Shown piece after piece: positions 1-8,849 of a DNA stretch of 64,000 nucleotides. Each line of letters starts with the position of its first letter. Position 1 is the first letter of the stretch. The DNA is from Desulfobacteraceae bacterium. GTDB lineage: Bacteria; Desulfobacterota; Desulfobacteria; Desulfobacterales; Desulfosarcinaceae. Location of the stretch: NCBI GenBank assembly GCA_013003715.1, contig JABDIN010000088.1, forward strand, positions 52,114 to 116,113, in the 5' to 3' direction. The position numbers and the translations under genes are program-made. The notes under the pieces were generated by a model, which saw nothing but the letters and a program-made list of their open reading frames with translations, did not search any database and had not been told where the DNA came from.

Positions 1-177
1 TTTTAGTGTTGTTGCGTGTATGGAACATTTTGAAATGACCGGGAATACCGTCATTTTTGTTCAAGTATCAATGGAGAATGCCGGTAAAATCCCAGGAGGG
101 AACATGGACGAGGTACATGAGCAGATTCGACATATCGTTGAACAGGTTGGAACCGATTCACTGAAGTTGTTGACGCC

Positions 178-651
178 TCAATTCTGCGGATTCTCGGAAT
201 GCAACACCTTTTTTTTGGTTTCGATGAGTTGGTGATGGGACAGCCGAAGTAAGTTCTGGAGTTTGTGCATCAGGTAATTTTCATATTTATCCATCTTACC
301 GTCCACGAAAACAATGCGCCACAAGGTTTCAAGAATTTCAATTTTTTCCGTGTTGGAATAATTTTCATTGATTAGTCCGGCAAATTGCCACAAATCAACG
401 CTTTTCTCCAGTTCCTTGTCTGCTTCTGCAATGAGGGCATCCGCGTGTGCCGTGGTGAGTCCGTACCTGTTTTTAAGGATGCCGATGAGCGTCTCCATCT
501 CTTCCGGTGTAAAGGATTCGTCTATCCGGGCCATTTCAAGGAAAAGGGCGCAGGTGGCCACCCGGATATCGTGGCTGGATCCTTGCCCGCCACCGGCAAT
601 TTTCGGTGAATCGTCCGGGGTGAAGAATTTTTTTATCAGATCGATCATCAT
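178..651 (-). CDS. TerB-family protein
   Basis: A 157-residue, mostly alpha-helical protein of the TerB (tellurite-resistance B-like) superfamily. The family signature is visible as two repeated acidic helical halves: 'ARIDESFTPEEMETL' near residue 40 and 'VFVDGKMDKYENYL' near residue 115. The second matches the usual D-G-x-hydrophobic-x-x-x-E pattern after the helix bend. There is no signal peptide or membrane segment, so it is probably cytoplasmic. Two ATG codons in tandem (651 and 648) follow an AAGGAG ribosome binding site. It stands alone, with no other ter genes nearby, so a role in tellurite resistance is not supported. Members of this family are often general stress or envelope-associated proteins of unknown function. 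Confidence 0.75.
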   Translation of the reverse strand: MMIDLIKKFFTPDDSPKIAGGGQGSSHDIRVATCALFLEMARIDESFTPEEMETLIGILKNRYGLTTAHADALIAEADKELEKSVDLWQFAGLINENYSNTEKIEILETLWRIVFVDGKMDKYENYLMHKLQNLLRLSHHQLIETKKKVLHSENPQN

Positions 652-980
652 TCGTCTCCTTTGGTATTCAGTTGAAATCCGGTCCGGAATGCATCACACC
701 CATTCTTACCAAACATACCGGTTAACTCTTGTGTTTGAAAAGAAAATGAATGTCATGAAACCGGTAGGCACTTCCCGCGGCGGCAGTGGATACCCCGGTG
801 ACATGGGGATCGTTCCCTAAAAAGGCAACCTTGAAGTAATGCGGCGAACCTGCTACGTTTTCCCTTTGAACAGGGGCGTTGCACGCTATCCGGAATCGAG
901 CGATAATATCATTTGATGATTAAACAATAAACATTTTTTCATGTGTTGTTTATCATGGTGAAAAAACGGAAGGAACTGCA
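652..980. other. intergenic region with imperfect inverted repeat
   Basis: No gene is supported here. Near the thioesterase start lies an imperfect inverted repeat. The left arm ATGATTAAACAAT is at 916-928 and the right arm GTTGTTTATCAT at 945-956. It sits in an AT-rich stretch just upstream of a TTG start codon at 981. It could be a regulator site for the thioesterase/ligase pair, but no regulator is identified. Confidence 0.3.
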
Positions 981-1397
981 TTGTCGTATCGTACACATTT
1001 GAAAGTTCGTTTTGGGGATATCGATCAGGCCGGTATTGTATATTACCCGAGATTTCTCCATTATTTTCACGTGGCGTTGGAGGAATTTTTTGCCGACGCC
1101 TTAAAAATTGATTATCCGCAACTGCTAAAGGATCATCGGATCGGATTTCCCACGGTTCACCTTGAAACCGATTTCAGTAAACCGTTATGGTATGGGGACG
1201 AGATCGATATCGAGGTCCGGGTTCGCAGACTGGGAAAGACGTCGATTACATGGGAGTACCTGACCTTCACCAAAGGGGAGGATGCGCCGAGGATCCACGG
1301 CTCCAATGTAACGGTCTGTTTGAATATGGATTCGTTTAAAAAGATGGCCATACCGGACTGGCTGCGGGACCGGCTGCTGCCCATGGTCGCCAGTTAG
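981..1397 (+). CDS. acyl-CoA thioesterase, 4-hydroxybenzoyl-CoA thioesterase family
   Basis: A 138-residue hotdog-fold thioesterase. The N-terminal signature 'VRFGDIDQAGIVYYPRF' contains the catalytic Asp of the 4-hydroxybenzoyl-CoA thioesterase/YbgC family (D-x-x-G-I-V-Y-Y). It should hydrolyse an acyl- or aroyl-CoA in the cytoplasm. Translation appears to start at a TTG codon with an AAGGAA ribosome binding site just upstream. No better in-frame ATG exists near the conserved domain. The acyl-CoA ligase gene begins 37 bases after its stop, so the two probably form an operon that makes and removes a CoA thioester. The actual acyl group cannot be read from sequence. Confidence 0.88.
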   Translation: MSYRTHLKVRFGDIDQAGIVYYPRFLHYFHVALEEFFADALKIDYPQLLKDHRIGFPTVHLETDFSKPLWYGDEIDIEVRVRRLGKTSITWEYLTFTKGEDAPRIHGSNVTVCLNMDSFKKMAIPDWLRDRLLPMVAS

Positions 1398-1433
1398 CTG
1401 TAGTGCACCACCGGTGTTTATTTACTTAGGCTT

Positions 1434-2972
1434 ATGAATAAATCGATGAATATAGCCTGGTGGGTCCAGCGCTGGAGTGACCTCCATCCTGAGAAACCTG
1501 CCGTCATTTTCGAAGGTAAAACCATCAATTACCGGGCGCTTCACCACCGGTCCAACCAGAGTGGCTGCTGGCTCCAGTCCGTTGGTATCGAAAAGGGCGA
1601 CCGCGTGGCCGTTATGCTCGACAACTGCCCGGAGTTTATTGAAATTTACCTGGCGTGCGCCCGGCTCGGTGCGATTTTTGTGCCCATCAATTACCGTTTG
1701 ACCGCCCGTGAAGTTGAACATATGGTGCTGAATTCCAGGCCCAGACTTTTTGTCTATGGCCGGAAGTACACGAACGCCGTCTCTGCGGTTACTGCAAACA
1801 ATCGCTACCCGCTGATGTTGACGACGGTGGTCGGGGATAGTAACACCGGGTCTACCTGTTATGAGAACGCCATCAAGGTGTTCAGCGGCCGGAAACCGTT
1901 TCTCACCCGATCCCTCGGGCCTGCAGATCCGGAGGAACCCCATGTGATCATGTATACGTCCGGTACCACGGGCCAACCCAAGGGGGCCGTTTTATCCCAC
2001 CGGAAAACATTTTTCAATTGTTTGAATGCGGATATTTTTTTCAAGCTGCACGCGGATGATATCATGTTGATTATCCTCCCTCTATTCCATTCCGGGGGAT
2101 TGTTTATCCAGGCCACACCGATCTTATACAAAGGGGCGACCATGGTGATCCACCCCCGTTTCGATCCGTCGGTGGTGTTTAAGGACATTCATGCTTATCA
2201 AGTCACTAAATTGTTAGGTGTGCCCACTGTGTATCGGGCGCTGTTGAAACTGGCGGATGGGCACGGTCACAAGCTGTCTTCCTTAAAGGTGTGCGCCATC
2301 GGCGGCGAGAAAACCACGCCGGAACTGCTTTCCCGATGCCATGCAGCCGGTTTCCCCCTGCGCCAGATCATGGGGCAGACGGAGACCTCTATTCTGCTAT
2401 GGGCTTCCGAAGATGATTCGCTGCGTCGCCCCGGTACCGTCGGGCGCCCGGTTTTCCACGCGGAAGTCGCCATCGTGGACCGGCAGGGACGCAGGGTAAA
2501 TGTGGGTGAGGTCGGTGAGATGGTGGTCCGCGGGTCGATTATGATGAAAGAGTATTGGCAGGACCCCGTGCGAACCGAGGAAACCATCCGCAATGGTTGG
2601 CTGCATACCGGGGATCTGGCACGGGTTGACGAAGAAGGGTTCTTCTTCCTCGTGGACCGGGTGAAAGATATGTACATTTCCGGTGGTGAAAATGTATACC
2701 CGGCCGAAGTTGAGCTGGTACTGAAAACCCATCCGGATATCCGGGATGCGGCGGTGATTGGCATCCCCGATAACCGCTGGGGAGAAACCGGCAACGCATA
2801 TATCATCCCCAAAAACGGAAAACCGCTTGACTTAAAGGACATAAACGCCCATTGCACCGGCCGGCTGGCCCCTTTTAAATGGCCGAAGCAGGTGATCATC
2901 TGCAATGACTTTCCGCGGACATCGCTTGGAAAAGTTCGAAAATCATTGTTGAAAAAGGGACTTTCCGAATAA
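1434..2972 (+). CDS. acyl-CoA synthetase (AMP-forming)
   Basis: A 512-residue member of the ANL superfamily (class I adenylate-forming enzymes). It activates a carboxylic acid with ATP and CoA. The P-loop-like motif 'YTSGTTGQPKGAVLSH' lies near residue 175, the adenine-binding 'GQTETS' near 315, the 'TGDLARVDEEGFFFLVDR' hinge near 395 and the catalytic C-terminal Lys in 'PRTSLGKVRK' close to the end. Its overall architecture resembles the FadD13/long- and medium-chain ligases rather than PaaK. It follows the thioesterase closely and precedes the aromatic sensor-regulator at 3031, which suggests a catabolic acid or aromatic acid as substrate. Specificity is unproven. Confidence 0.9.
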   Translation: MNKSMNIAWWVQRWSDLHPEKPAVIFEGKTINYRALHHRSNQSGCWLQSVGIEKGDRVAVMLDNCPEFIEIYLACARLGAIFVPINYRLTAREVEHMVLNSRPRLFVYGRKYTNAVSAVTANNRYPLMLTTVVGDSNTGSTCYENAIKVFSGRKPFLTRSLGPADPEEPHVIMYTSGTTGQPKGAVLSHRKTFFNCLNADIFFKLHADDIMLIILPLFHSGGLFIQATPILYKGATMVIHPRFDPSVVFKDIHAYQVTKLLGVPTVYRALLKLADGHGHKLSSLKVCAIGGEKTTPELLSRCHAAGFPLRQIMGQTETSILLWASEDDSLRRPGTVGRPVFHAEVAIVDRQGRRVNVGEVGEMVVRGSIMMKEYWQDPVRTEETIRNGWLHTGDLARVDEEGFFFLVDRVKDMYISGGENVYPAEVELVLKTHPDIRDAAVIGIPDNRWGETGNAYIIPKNGKPLDLKDINAHCTGRLAPFKWPKQVIICNDFPRTSLGKVRKSLLKKGLSE

Positions 2973-3030
2973 TAAGCAGTCTGTTGACTGCATGCACATC
3001 TTTTGGGCTCATTCGGGTATGGAGAAATAA

Positions 3031-4851
3031 ATGGATTCCCGCAAACGTCCCAATGGCAGGGAAAGCAAATCGACAATAGTTCGTATCAGCAAAACCCTCA
3101 ATCGGCCGGCCAATGGTGAAAACGGTGAAAAACTGCCGGAATCGTCCGCCGCCGGCCTCTCCAACGTAGGGGTGCCCCGGTCTCTTCGTCCCATCTTTAA
3201 AAAGGCGGAAGCCTATGTCCGCCGTTATTTCAGGAATAGAATCGATAAGCCGGAACAAGGGATCATTGAAATATCCGGTGAACGATATATCCTCGTACGC
3301 GCAGCATCCATGTCCAAAGAGTTTTTTGACATGGTGGCCTCGCTGTACGAAGATCGCGGAGAAGAGGAAGCCCGAAATGTGACGGTCAGCTTCCTGTACG
3401 ATATCGCCTATGCCATCGGAAAAGCGGATGCAAAGCGGTTCTTTTCGAAAATGAGCGTCAGCGATCCCATTGCAAAACTGTCGGCGGGTCCCGTCCATTT
3501 CGCACATACCGGTTGGGCCTTTGTGAAGATATTGCCCGAATCCAATCCGACACCCGATGACAATTATTATTTGATCTATGATCATCCGTTCTCCTTCGAA
3601 GCCCACACCTGGATGAAAACCGGCAACCGGACAAATTTTTCCGTCTGTATCATGAATGCCGGATATTCATCGGGGTGGTGTGCGGAAAGCTTTGGCATCC
3701 CCCTCGTGGCCGCCGAGGTTGAATGCCGCGCCAAAGGCGACGAACGCTGCCGGTTTATCATGGCGCCGCCCGCCAGAATCAAGGAACATATCGAAAAGTA
3801 CAGCCTCCGGTCCACCGTGAAAAAAGTGGATTACGGATCCGTGGATATCCCGGAATTTTTCCGCCGGAAACGGTTGGAGGATGAACTTAATCGGCACCGG
3901 GACAATCTGGAAGAGCTGGTCCAGGAGAGAACGCGGACCTTGACCGAGATCAACGAGCGCTTGAAAACCGAGATTCTGAACCGAAAGAAGGTAAAGAAGG
4001 CACTGAAAAAGAGCGAAACCATGCTTGAAGCGGTGTTTGATCAGACATTTCAATTCATCGGTGTGCTCTCCCTGGACGGAACAGTGGTGAAGGTCAACAA
4101 AACCGCCATGTCCCTGGCCAAGACCGCCTATGATGACGTCATCGGGCGCCCTTTCTGGGAGACCCAGTGGTGGGAAGGCAGCCGCAAGGAACAGCATCGA
4201 TTGCGGGCGGCGGTGGGCCGGGCCGCGGCGGGTGAACTGGTGCGGTTCGAAACCGCATATTCCACACACGATGACCAGCCCATCACCATCGATTTTTCCT
4301 TGAAGCCGGTCAGGGATAATCAGGGGAACCCAACCTTGCTGATTGCGGAGGGCAGGGATATTACGGAATTGAAACTCGCCATCGAAGACATACGCAATCG
4401 CGAGATCGAATTGAAAAAACAATCCACTCATCTGGAGGAAGCCAACATCGCCCTGAAGGTCATACTGAAGCAGGTGGAAGAAAAGCGAAAAGAAGACAAG
4501 GAAAATATACTGACCAACATCAATCAACTGGTGCTGCCGTATACCAAGCGGTTAAAGGAAAGGCCGATGAGCAGCGACCAGAAGGCGCTTGTCAGCACGG
4601 TTGAGTCCAATCTCGGAAAGATATCTTCCCCTCTGGTGAGCCGCCTTTCCTCCAATTTTCTGAACCTGACCCCCATGGAGATCCGGATTTCACATCTGGT
4701 AAAAGAAGGGTTGACCAATAAAGAGATCTGCGATCTGCTCGGTCTCAGCCTGAACACGGTATCCTCGCACCGGTTTCGGATTCGAACCAAATTGGGGTTG
4801 CGAAACAAAGGCACCAACCTGCGTTCCTACCTCCTGTCCCTGGAAGACTAA
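3031..4851 (+). CDS. XylR_N-V4R-PAS-LuxR transcriptional regulator
   Basis: A 606-residue one-component regulator. Residues ~60-180 resemble the XylR_N aromatic-sensing domain. Residues ~190-255 form a V4R domain with the typical C-terminal pattern 'CRAKGDERCRFIMAPP'. A coiled-coil linker (~285-330) follows, then a PAS domain (~335-450) and a second helical linker. A LuxR-type helix-turn-helix closes the protein ('LVKEGLTNKEICDLLGLS', 'NTVSSHRFRIRTKLG'). In XylR/DmpR the same sensor pair binds aromatic effectors but is joined to an AAA+ sigma54 activator module. Here that module is absent and replaced by PAS plus a LuxR output. It probably binds an aromatic ligand and controls nearby catabolic genes. 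No phosphoacceptor domain is visible. Confidence 0.85.
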   Translation: MDSRKRPNGRESKSTIVRISKTLNRPANGENGEKLPESSAAGLSNVGVPRSLRPIFKKAEAYVRRYFRNRIDKPEQGIIEISGERYILVRAASMSKEFFDMVASLYEDRGEEEARNVTVSFLYDIAYAIGKADAKRFFSKMSVSDPIAKLSAGPVHFAHTGWAFVKILPESNPTPDDNYYLIYDHPFSFEAHTWMKTGNRTNFSVCIMNAGYSSGWCAESFGIPLVAAEVECRAKGDERCRFIMAPPARIKEHIEKYSLRSTVKKVDYGSVDIPEFFRRKRLEDELNRHRDNLEELVQERTRTLTEINERLKTEILNRKKVKKALKKSETMLEAVFDQTFQFIGVLSLDGTVVKVNKTAMSLAKTAYDDVIGRPFWETQWWEGSRKEQHRLRAAVGRAAAGELVRFETAYSTHDDQPITIDFSLKPVRDNQGNPTLLIAEGRDITELKLAIEDIRNREIELKKQSTHLEEANIALKVILKQVEEKRKEDKENILTNINQLVLPYTKRLKERPMSSDQKALVSTVESNLGKISSPLVSRLSSNFLNLTPMEIRISHLVKEGLTNKEICDLLGLSLNTVSSHRFRIRTKLGLRNKGTNLRSYLLSLED

Positions 4852-4945
4852 GTCCGCCCCTATTGTTACCGGCTTCATCCGGTTTAAATGCCTTACAGGG
4901 AAAACGGTTAATTTAGCTCACCATTTTGTCACAAAATTAGCATGC

Positions 4946-4974
4946 TTGACGAAATGAATTCCTGGGTGTAACAA
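4946..4974 (+). promoter_or_regulatory. candidate sigma70-type promoter upstream of serA
   Basis: A TTGACG -35 hexamer (4946-4951) is followed after 17 bases by TAACAA (4969-4974). The -10 match is weak. If used, transcription would begin near 4981 and give a serA leader of about 320 bases that contains the hairpins described separately. Confidence 0.3.
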
Positions 4975-5007
4975 ACCACATATAAAAAATGATGACTATT
5001 CAGTTAC

Positions 5008-5135
5008 TAGGGGCAAGTGCAATGCCGTGGGTGAGATGGCATCCATCGAACCAGGGTGGTCATGCCATCAGTGTTTTTGCCGTTCAATCAACCCTTTTCT
5101 GGAGGGTGGCGTGGCCAGATGCTTCCGGTACCGCG
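5008..5135 (+). promoter_or_regulatory. structured 5' leader upstream of serA (possible regulatory RNA)
   Basis: The 453-base gap before serA has no convincing gene but holds nested inverted repeats. ATGGCAT (5036-5042) pairs with ATGCCAT (5061-5067), with an inner CCA/TGG pair. Around this, GGCAA (5012-5016) can pair with TTGCC (5077-5081). A second small hairpin, ACCCT/AGGGT, lies at about 5091-5107. The order suggests a folded RNA domain followed by a short stem, as in a leader that senses something. It matches no riboswitch consensus that I know. A weak resemblance to the TPP element is discussed under rejected items. Confidence 0.35.
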
Positions 5136-5304
5136 GCTGTCACACATCCATTGTGCCTTGATGATACGGAGATTTTATAATACATAAATGGGATTCCGTT
5201 CATTCCCCTTAATTCCGATAAGGAAGGTCGAGTGAACCTGGAAAACCCTTTGGCCCCCGTTCCTGTCGCCAACATGCGCTTACACTTCTTATGGAGATTG
5301 ATCG

Positions 5305-6885
5305 ATGAAAGTACTGATTAGTGACCCATTGTCCGACGTCGGCATTAAGATTTTCCAAGAAACAACGGGCATTGATGTTGATGTCAATACCGGACTTACG
5401 CCTGAGGAACTGAAATCGATTATCGGCCAATACGACGGCCTGGTTATTCGCAGTGCAACCAAAGTAACCGCTGATTTGCTTGAGGCTGCCCATCGGCTGA
5501 AGGTCGTCGGCCGCGCGGGTATAGGACTTGATAATGTCGATATCCCGGCCGCATCACAACGGGGTATCGCCGTCATGAATACACCATTCGGCAATACCAC
5601 CACAACCGCAGAGCATGCGATTTCAATGCTCATGGCCTTGTCCCGGAACATCCCTCAGGCGACCGCCTCGCTTAAGGCCGGCAAATGGGAGAAAAAAAAG
5701 TTAAAAGGGCGGGAATTGTTCAACAAAACCCTGGGCCTGATCGGCGCCGGCAATATCGGTACCATCGTTGCAGACCGGGCCAAGGGATTGAAGATGAAGG
5801 TTGTTATTTTCGACCCGTATATCAACCCCAAGGTCAGCGAAAAGCTCGATGTTGAAGTTGTCGCGCTGAATGAATTGCTGAGCCGTGCGGATTATATCAG
5901 CATTCATACGCCCAAAACCGAGGAAACCGCAAATCTAATCAATAAAAAAACCATCTCGAAAATGAAAAAAGGCGCCATGCTGATCAATTGCGCCCGGGGC
6001 GGTATCGTCAATGAAGACGATCTCTACGATGCCCTCAAAGACGGTCATCTGGCCGGTGCCGCCCTGGACGTTTTCTACACCGAACCACCCGGCAACATAA
6101 AGCTGATGGAGTTGTCCAATTTCATCTGTACACCGCATCTTGGTGCTTCCACTGATGAGGCACAGGTCAATGTGGCCAAAGACGTGGCCGAGCAGATAAT
6201 CGATTTTTTATTGAATGGTGTGGCTAGAAATGCCGTAAATGTACCGTATATAAGCTCCGAGCTCGTCAGTATCCTCAAGCCGTTTGCTATGTTATCTGAG
6301 AAAATGGGGCTTCTTCATGCACAATTGGCAAAGGGTGGTATTGAGGAGTTGTCCATTAAATATGCCGGAAAAATCAGTGAGTACGATGTAAAATCCGTTA
6401 CCGCCGGAGCCCTGAAGGGGTTGCTGACACCGGCTATGAAAGACGCGGTGAATTTTATCAATGCGCCGATTTTGGCTGAAGAAAGAGGCATAACGGTTCT
6501 CGAGTCGCGAACCGCTACATCGGAAGATTTCACCAGCCTGGTGATGATCAAGGTTAAAACGGTGGACAGGGAGAACATCGTATCCGGTACCGTATTCGGC
6601 AAGAACCTTCCCCGGCTTCTGAGGGTAAATGACCTTTTTCTTGAGATGGCTCCGGAAGGCCACCTGCTGTTGATTTCCGGTGAAAACAAGCCCGGGATTG
6701 TGGGCATGCTGGGTACGATTCTGGGCAAACATGAGTTGAATATCGACCAGATGATGGTTTCAAAACGATCGGATGATTCGAAAAATACGATTTTACTGGC
6801 AACCAGCTCTTCAGTCACCGACACGGCGCTTAAAGAGCTACGGCATACCGAGGGCGTCATTTCCGTTGCACCGCTTGAACTCTGA
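5305..6885 (+). CDS. serA: D-3-phosphoglycerate dehydrogenase
   Basis: A 526-residue enzyme that oxidises 3-phosphoglycerate to 3-phosphohydroxypyruvate with NAD+, the first step of serine synthesis. The Rossmann motif 'LGLIGAGNIGTIVADRAKG' is near residue 145, the catalytic region 'NCARGGIVNEDDLYDAL' near 228 and 'CTPHLGASTDEAQ' near 275. The C-terminal third holds the allosteric substrate-binding domain and a final ACT domain ('LLLISGENKPGIVGMLG') for feedback control by serine. Its length matches the long bacterial/mycobacterial form. serC lies downstream at 11404, with trpB2 and iorAB between them. Confidence 0.96.
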   Translation: MKVLISDPLSDVGIKIFQETTGIDVDVNTGLTPEELKSIIGQYDGLVIRSATKVTADLLEAAHRLKVVGRAGIGLDNVDIPAASQRGIAVMNTPFGNTTTTAEHAISMLMALSRNIPQATASLKAGKWEKKKLKGRELFNKTLGLIGAGNIGTIVADRAKGLKMKVVIFDPYINPKVSEKLDVEVVALNELLSRADYISIHTPKTEETANLINKKTISKMKKGAMLINCARGGIVNEDDLYDALKDGHLAGAALDVFYTEPPGNIKLMELSNFICTPHLGASTDEAQVNVAKDVAEQIIDFLLNGVARNAVNVPYISSELVSILKPFAMLSEKMGLLHAQLAKGGIEELSIKYAGKISEYDVKSVTAGALKGLLTPAMKDAVNFINAPILAEERGITVLESRTATSEDFTSLVMIKVKTVDRENIVSGTVFGKNLPRLLRVNDLFLEMAPEGHLLLISGENKPGIVGMLGTILGKHELNIDQMMVSKRSDDSKNTILLATSSSVTDTALKELRHTEGVISVAPLEL

Positions 6886-6991
6886 GATTGAAATGATCCT
6901 CATCGACCCATTGCGGCACCTGGCCGACGGATAATCGGCAGATAAAATCCCGGTGCCTGTTTCATCAACTCATTTTGTATAAGGAGGCGTT

Positions 6992-8377
6992 ATGGAGGTC
7001 AAAAAGATTTTTTTACCCGAGTCTGAGATGCCGCGAAGATGGTATAATGTCATGGCGGATATGCCCACACCAATGGAACCTCCCCTGCATCCGGGAACCG
7101 GTCAACCGGCCGGTCCTGAGGATTTAGCGCCCATCTTTCCCATGAATTTGATTGAACAGGAGGTTTGCCAGGATCGCTGGGTGGATATCCCGGAACCGAT
7201 TATGGATAAGTACACGATCTGGCGGCCTTCCCCGCTGTACCGGGCCACGGGATTGGAAAAGGCCTTGGGGACGCCGGCGAAAATCTATTTCAAGAACGAA
7301 GGTGTCAGCCCGGCCGGCAGCCACAAGCCCAACACCGCCATTGCACAGGCATACTACAACAAAATCGCCGGAACCAAAAAACTGACCACGGAAACCGGGG
7401 CCGGACAATGGGGAAGCGCCCTTTCCATGTGTTGTGCCCTTTTCGGTCTTGAACTCAAGGTTTACATGGTCAAGGTCAGTTTTAAACAAAAGCCGTACCG
7501 GCGACTGATGATGGAAACCTGGGGCGGTAAATGTGTGGCCAGTCCCTCCACTGAAACCGCCGCTGGACGAAAAATATTGGAACAAAATCCGGATTCCCCC
7601 GGAAGCCTCGGCATTGCCATCAGTGAAGCCGTGGAGATAGCGGTCGCCAGCGATGACACCAAATACGCGTTGGGCAGTGTGTTGAATCATGTAATGTTGC
7701 ACCAGACCGTCATCGGTCTTGAGGCCCAGAAGCAGATGGAGATGGCCGGCGATTATCCGGATATCGTTATCGGCTGTGCGGGTGGCGGCAGCAACTTTGC
7801 CGGCCTCGCATTTCCCTATATCCGTGATAAGGTGAATGGGAAGGATATCGAGATAATTGCGGTGGAGCCGACATCCTGCCCGACCTTGACCCGCGGTCCG
7901 TTTGCATATGATTTTGGTGATACCAACCAGATGACACCTCTGCTGCCCATGCATACCCTGGGGCATACCTTTGTTCCGGAACCGATCCATGCCGGCGGAC
8001 TCCGTTATCACGGGATGGCGCCGTTGGTCAGCCAGTTGGTGATGGATGGTTTGATCCGCACGGAATCGATTCCCCAGACGGAAACTTTCCAGTCCGGTAT
8101 TGATTTTGCGCGCAGCGAGGGCTATATCAGTGCACCGGAAACCAATCACGCCGTGGCCATGACCATTCGCGAAGCCAAGAAAGCCAAGGATGAAGGTAAG
8201 GAAAAAGTCATCCTGTTCAATTGGAGCGGTCATGGTTTTGTTGATATGGCTGCGTATGAAGCGTACATGCTCGGGAATTTATCAAATCATGAATTGCCGT
8301 CCGATGAGATCAAACGAGCATTGTCGGACATCGATGCCTTACCCAAACCCAAACAGTATAAAGCCGGGAATCTATAG
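6992..8377 (+). CDS. trpB: TrpB2-type tryptophan synthase beta chain
   Basis: A 461-residue PLP enzyme that condenses indole with a serine derivative to give tryptophan. The PLP lysine is K112 in 'AGSHKPNTA', followed by the catalytic-Glu motif 'ETGAGQWG' and the phosphate-binding loop '[11 protein letters not shown]'. The extended N terminus, the length and the absence of trpA or other trp genes place it in the TrpB2 subfamily. Some archaeal TrpB2 enzymes are established to use O-phosphoserine instead of serine. Here the gene lies between serA and serC, whose joint product is O-phosphoserine, so that substrate is plausible. An AGGAGG-like ribosome binding site precedes the ATG. Confidence 0.93.
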   Translation: MEVKKIFLPESEMPRRWYNVMADMPTPMEPPLHPGTGQPAGPEDLAPIFPMNLIEQEVCQDRWVDIPEPIMDKYTIWRPSPLYRATGLEKALGTPAKIYFKNEGVSPAGSHKPNTAIAQAYYNKIAGTKKLTTETGAGQWGSALSMCCALFGLELKVYMVKVSFKQKPYRRLMMETWGGKCVASPSTETAAGRKILEQNPDSPGSLGIAISEAVEIAVASDDTKYALGSVLNHVMLHQTVIGLEAQKQMEMAGDYPDIVIGCAGGGSNFAGLAFPYIRDKVNGKDIEIIAVEPTSCPTLTRGPFAYDFGDTNQMTPLLPMHTLGHTFVPEPIHAGGLRYHGMAPLVSQLVMDGLIRTESIPQTETFQSGIDFARSEGYISAPETNHAVAMTIREAKKAKDEGKEKVILFNWSGHGFVDMAAYEAYMLGNLSNHELPSDEIKRALSDIDALPKPKQYKAGNL

Positions 8378-8447
8378 ACCATCGGCCGTCCATTTGGGTT
8401 GAGTTTTGAGTGCCGTAATTGTAAACGGCTTTTTCAGCGATGAGACC

Positions 8448-8479
8448 AAAAGGTGGGCCGCTGAGGCCCGCCTTTTTTT
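8448..8479 (+). terminator. rho-independent terminator after trpB2
   Basis: The stem GGTGGGCC (8452-8459) pairs with GGCCCGCC (8465-8472) across a 5-base loop and is followed by seven T residues. The A-run before the stem can extend the pairing into the T-run. It would end transcription from serA-trpB2, so the downstream iorA operon probably has its own promoter in 8480-8546. Confidence 0.8.
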
Positions 8480-8546
8480 CATCGGCCCGAAGTTGCCGTA
8501 TCCCTACCGGGTGTCGGCGGTGGATGAATATTTTGTATCTATATAT

Positions 8547-8849
8547 ATGGGGGATATGATGACGACGAAGCAAAAAGATATCGCCTGCATTGATGAATCA
8601 TATACCATCCGGTGCCCGCGGCTGGGTCATATGATTGATTTTCTGTATTGCCAAACAGAAAAAGGACGGCTACCGTGCTTTAAAATTCTAGATTGCTGGC
8701 ATGAACACTTTCCTGTTGAGCAATATTTGAAGCAAACACTCACCAGCGAGCAATGGGACGCTGTCATCAGCAGGCCTCAAGAGCCAAAAATGCTGTCATT
8801 GCTGCAGCTAATTGAAGACGCCAAGAAAAGGAATAAAGAGACAACATGA
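8547..8849 (+). CDS. small conserved cysteine-containing protein coupled to iorA
   Basis: A protein of about 100 residues of unknown function. An ORF open from 8406 would run through the strong terminator at 8448-8479, so I prefer one of the ATG codons at 8547, 8556 or 8559. GGGGG precedes the latter two. The protein has the pattern 'CPRLGHMIDFLYC' followed by 'GRLPCFKILDCW', four cysteines that could bind a metal or FeS cluster. Its stop overlaps the iorA start (ATGA at 8846-8849), which indicates translational coupling. A regulatory or electron-transfer role with the indolepyruvate oxidoreductase is inference. Confidence 0.75.
   Translation: MGDMMTTKQKDIACIDESYTIRCPRLGHMIDFLYCQTEKGRLPCFKILDCWHEHFPVEQYLKQTLTSEQWDAVISRPQEPKMLSLLQLIEDAKKRNKETT

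Noticed and set aside
104..235. Short ORF of 43 codons after an AGGAGGG sequence at the window start
   Set aside because: It runs 58 bases into the convergent TerB-like gene, has no recognisable domain and its ribosome-site spacing is short. A chance frame is more likely.
5008..5082. TPP riboswitch before serA
   Set aside because: There are short similarities (GTGAGA, GAACC, GG..AT.CC), but the conserved CUGAGA and the GCG-AGGGA closing part are missing and serA is not a usual TPP target. An Infernal search would settle it.
4989..5180. 63-codon ORF in the serA leader
   Set aside because: It covers the nested inverted repeats, has no ribosome binding site and its product has no recognisable features.
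8406..8546. N-terminal extension of the small iorA-coupled gene
   Set aside because: The extension would be translated through the strong terminator at 8448-8479 and starts at a TTG without a ribosome binding site.
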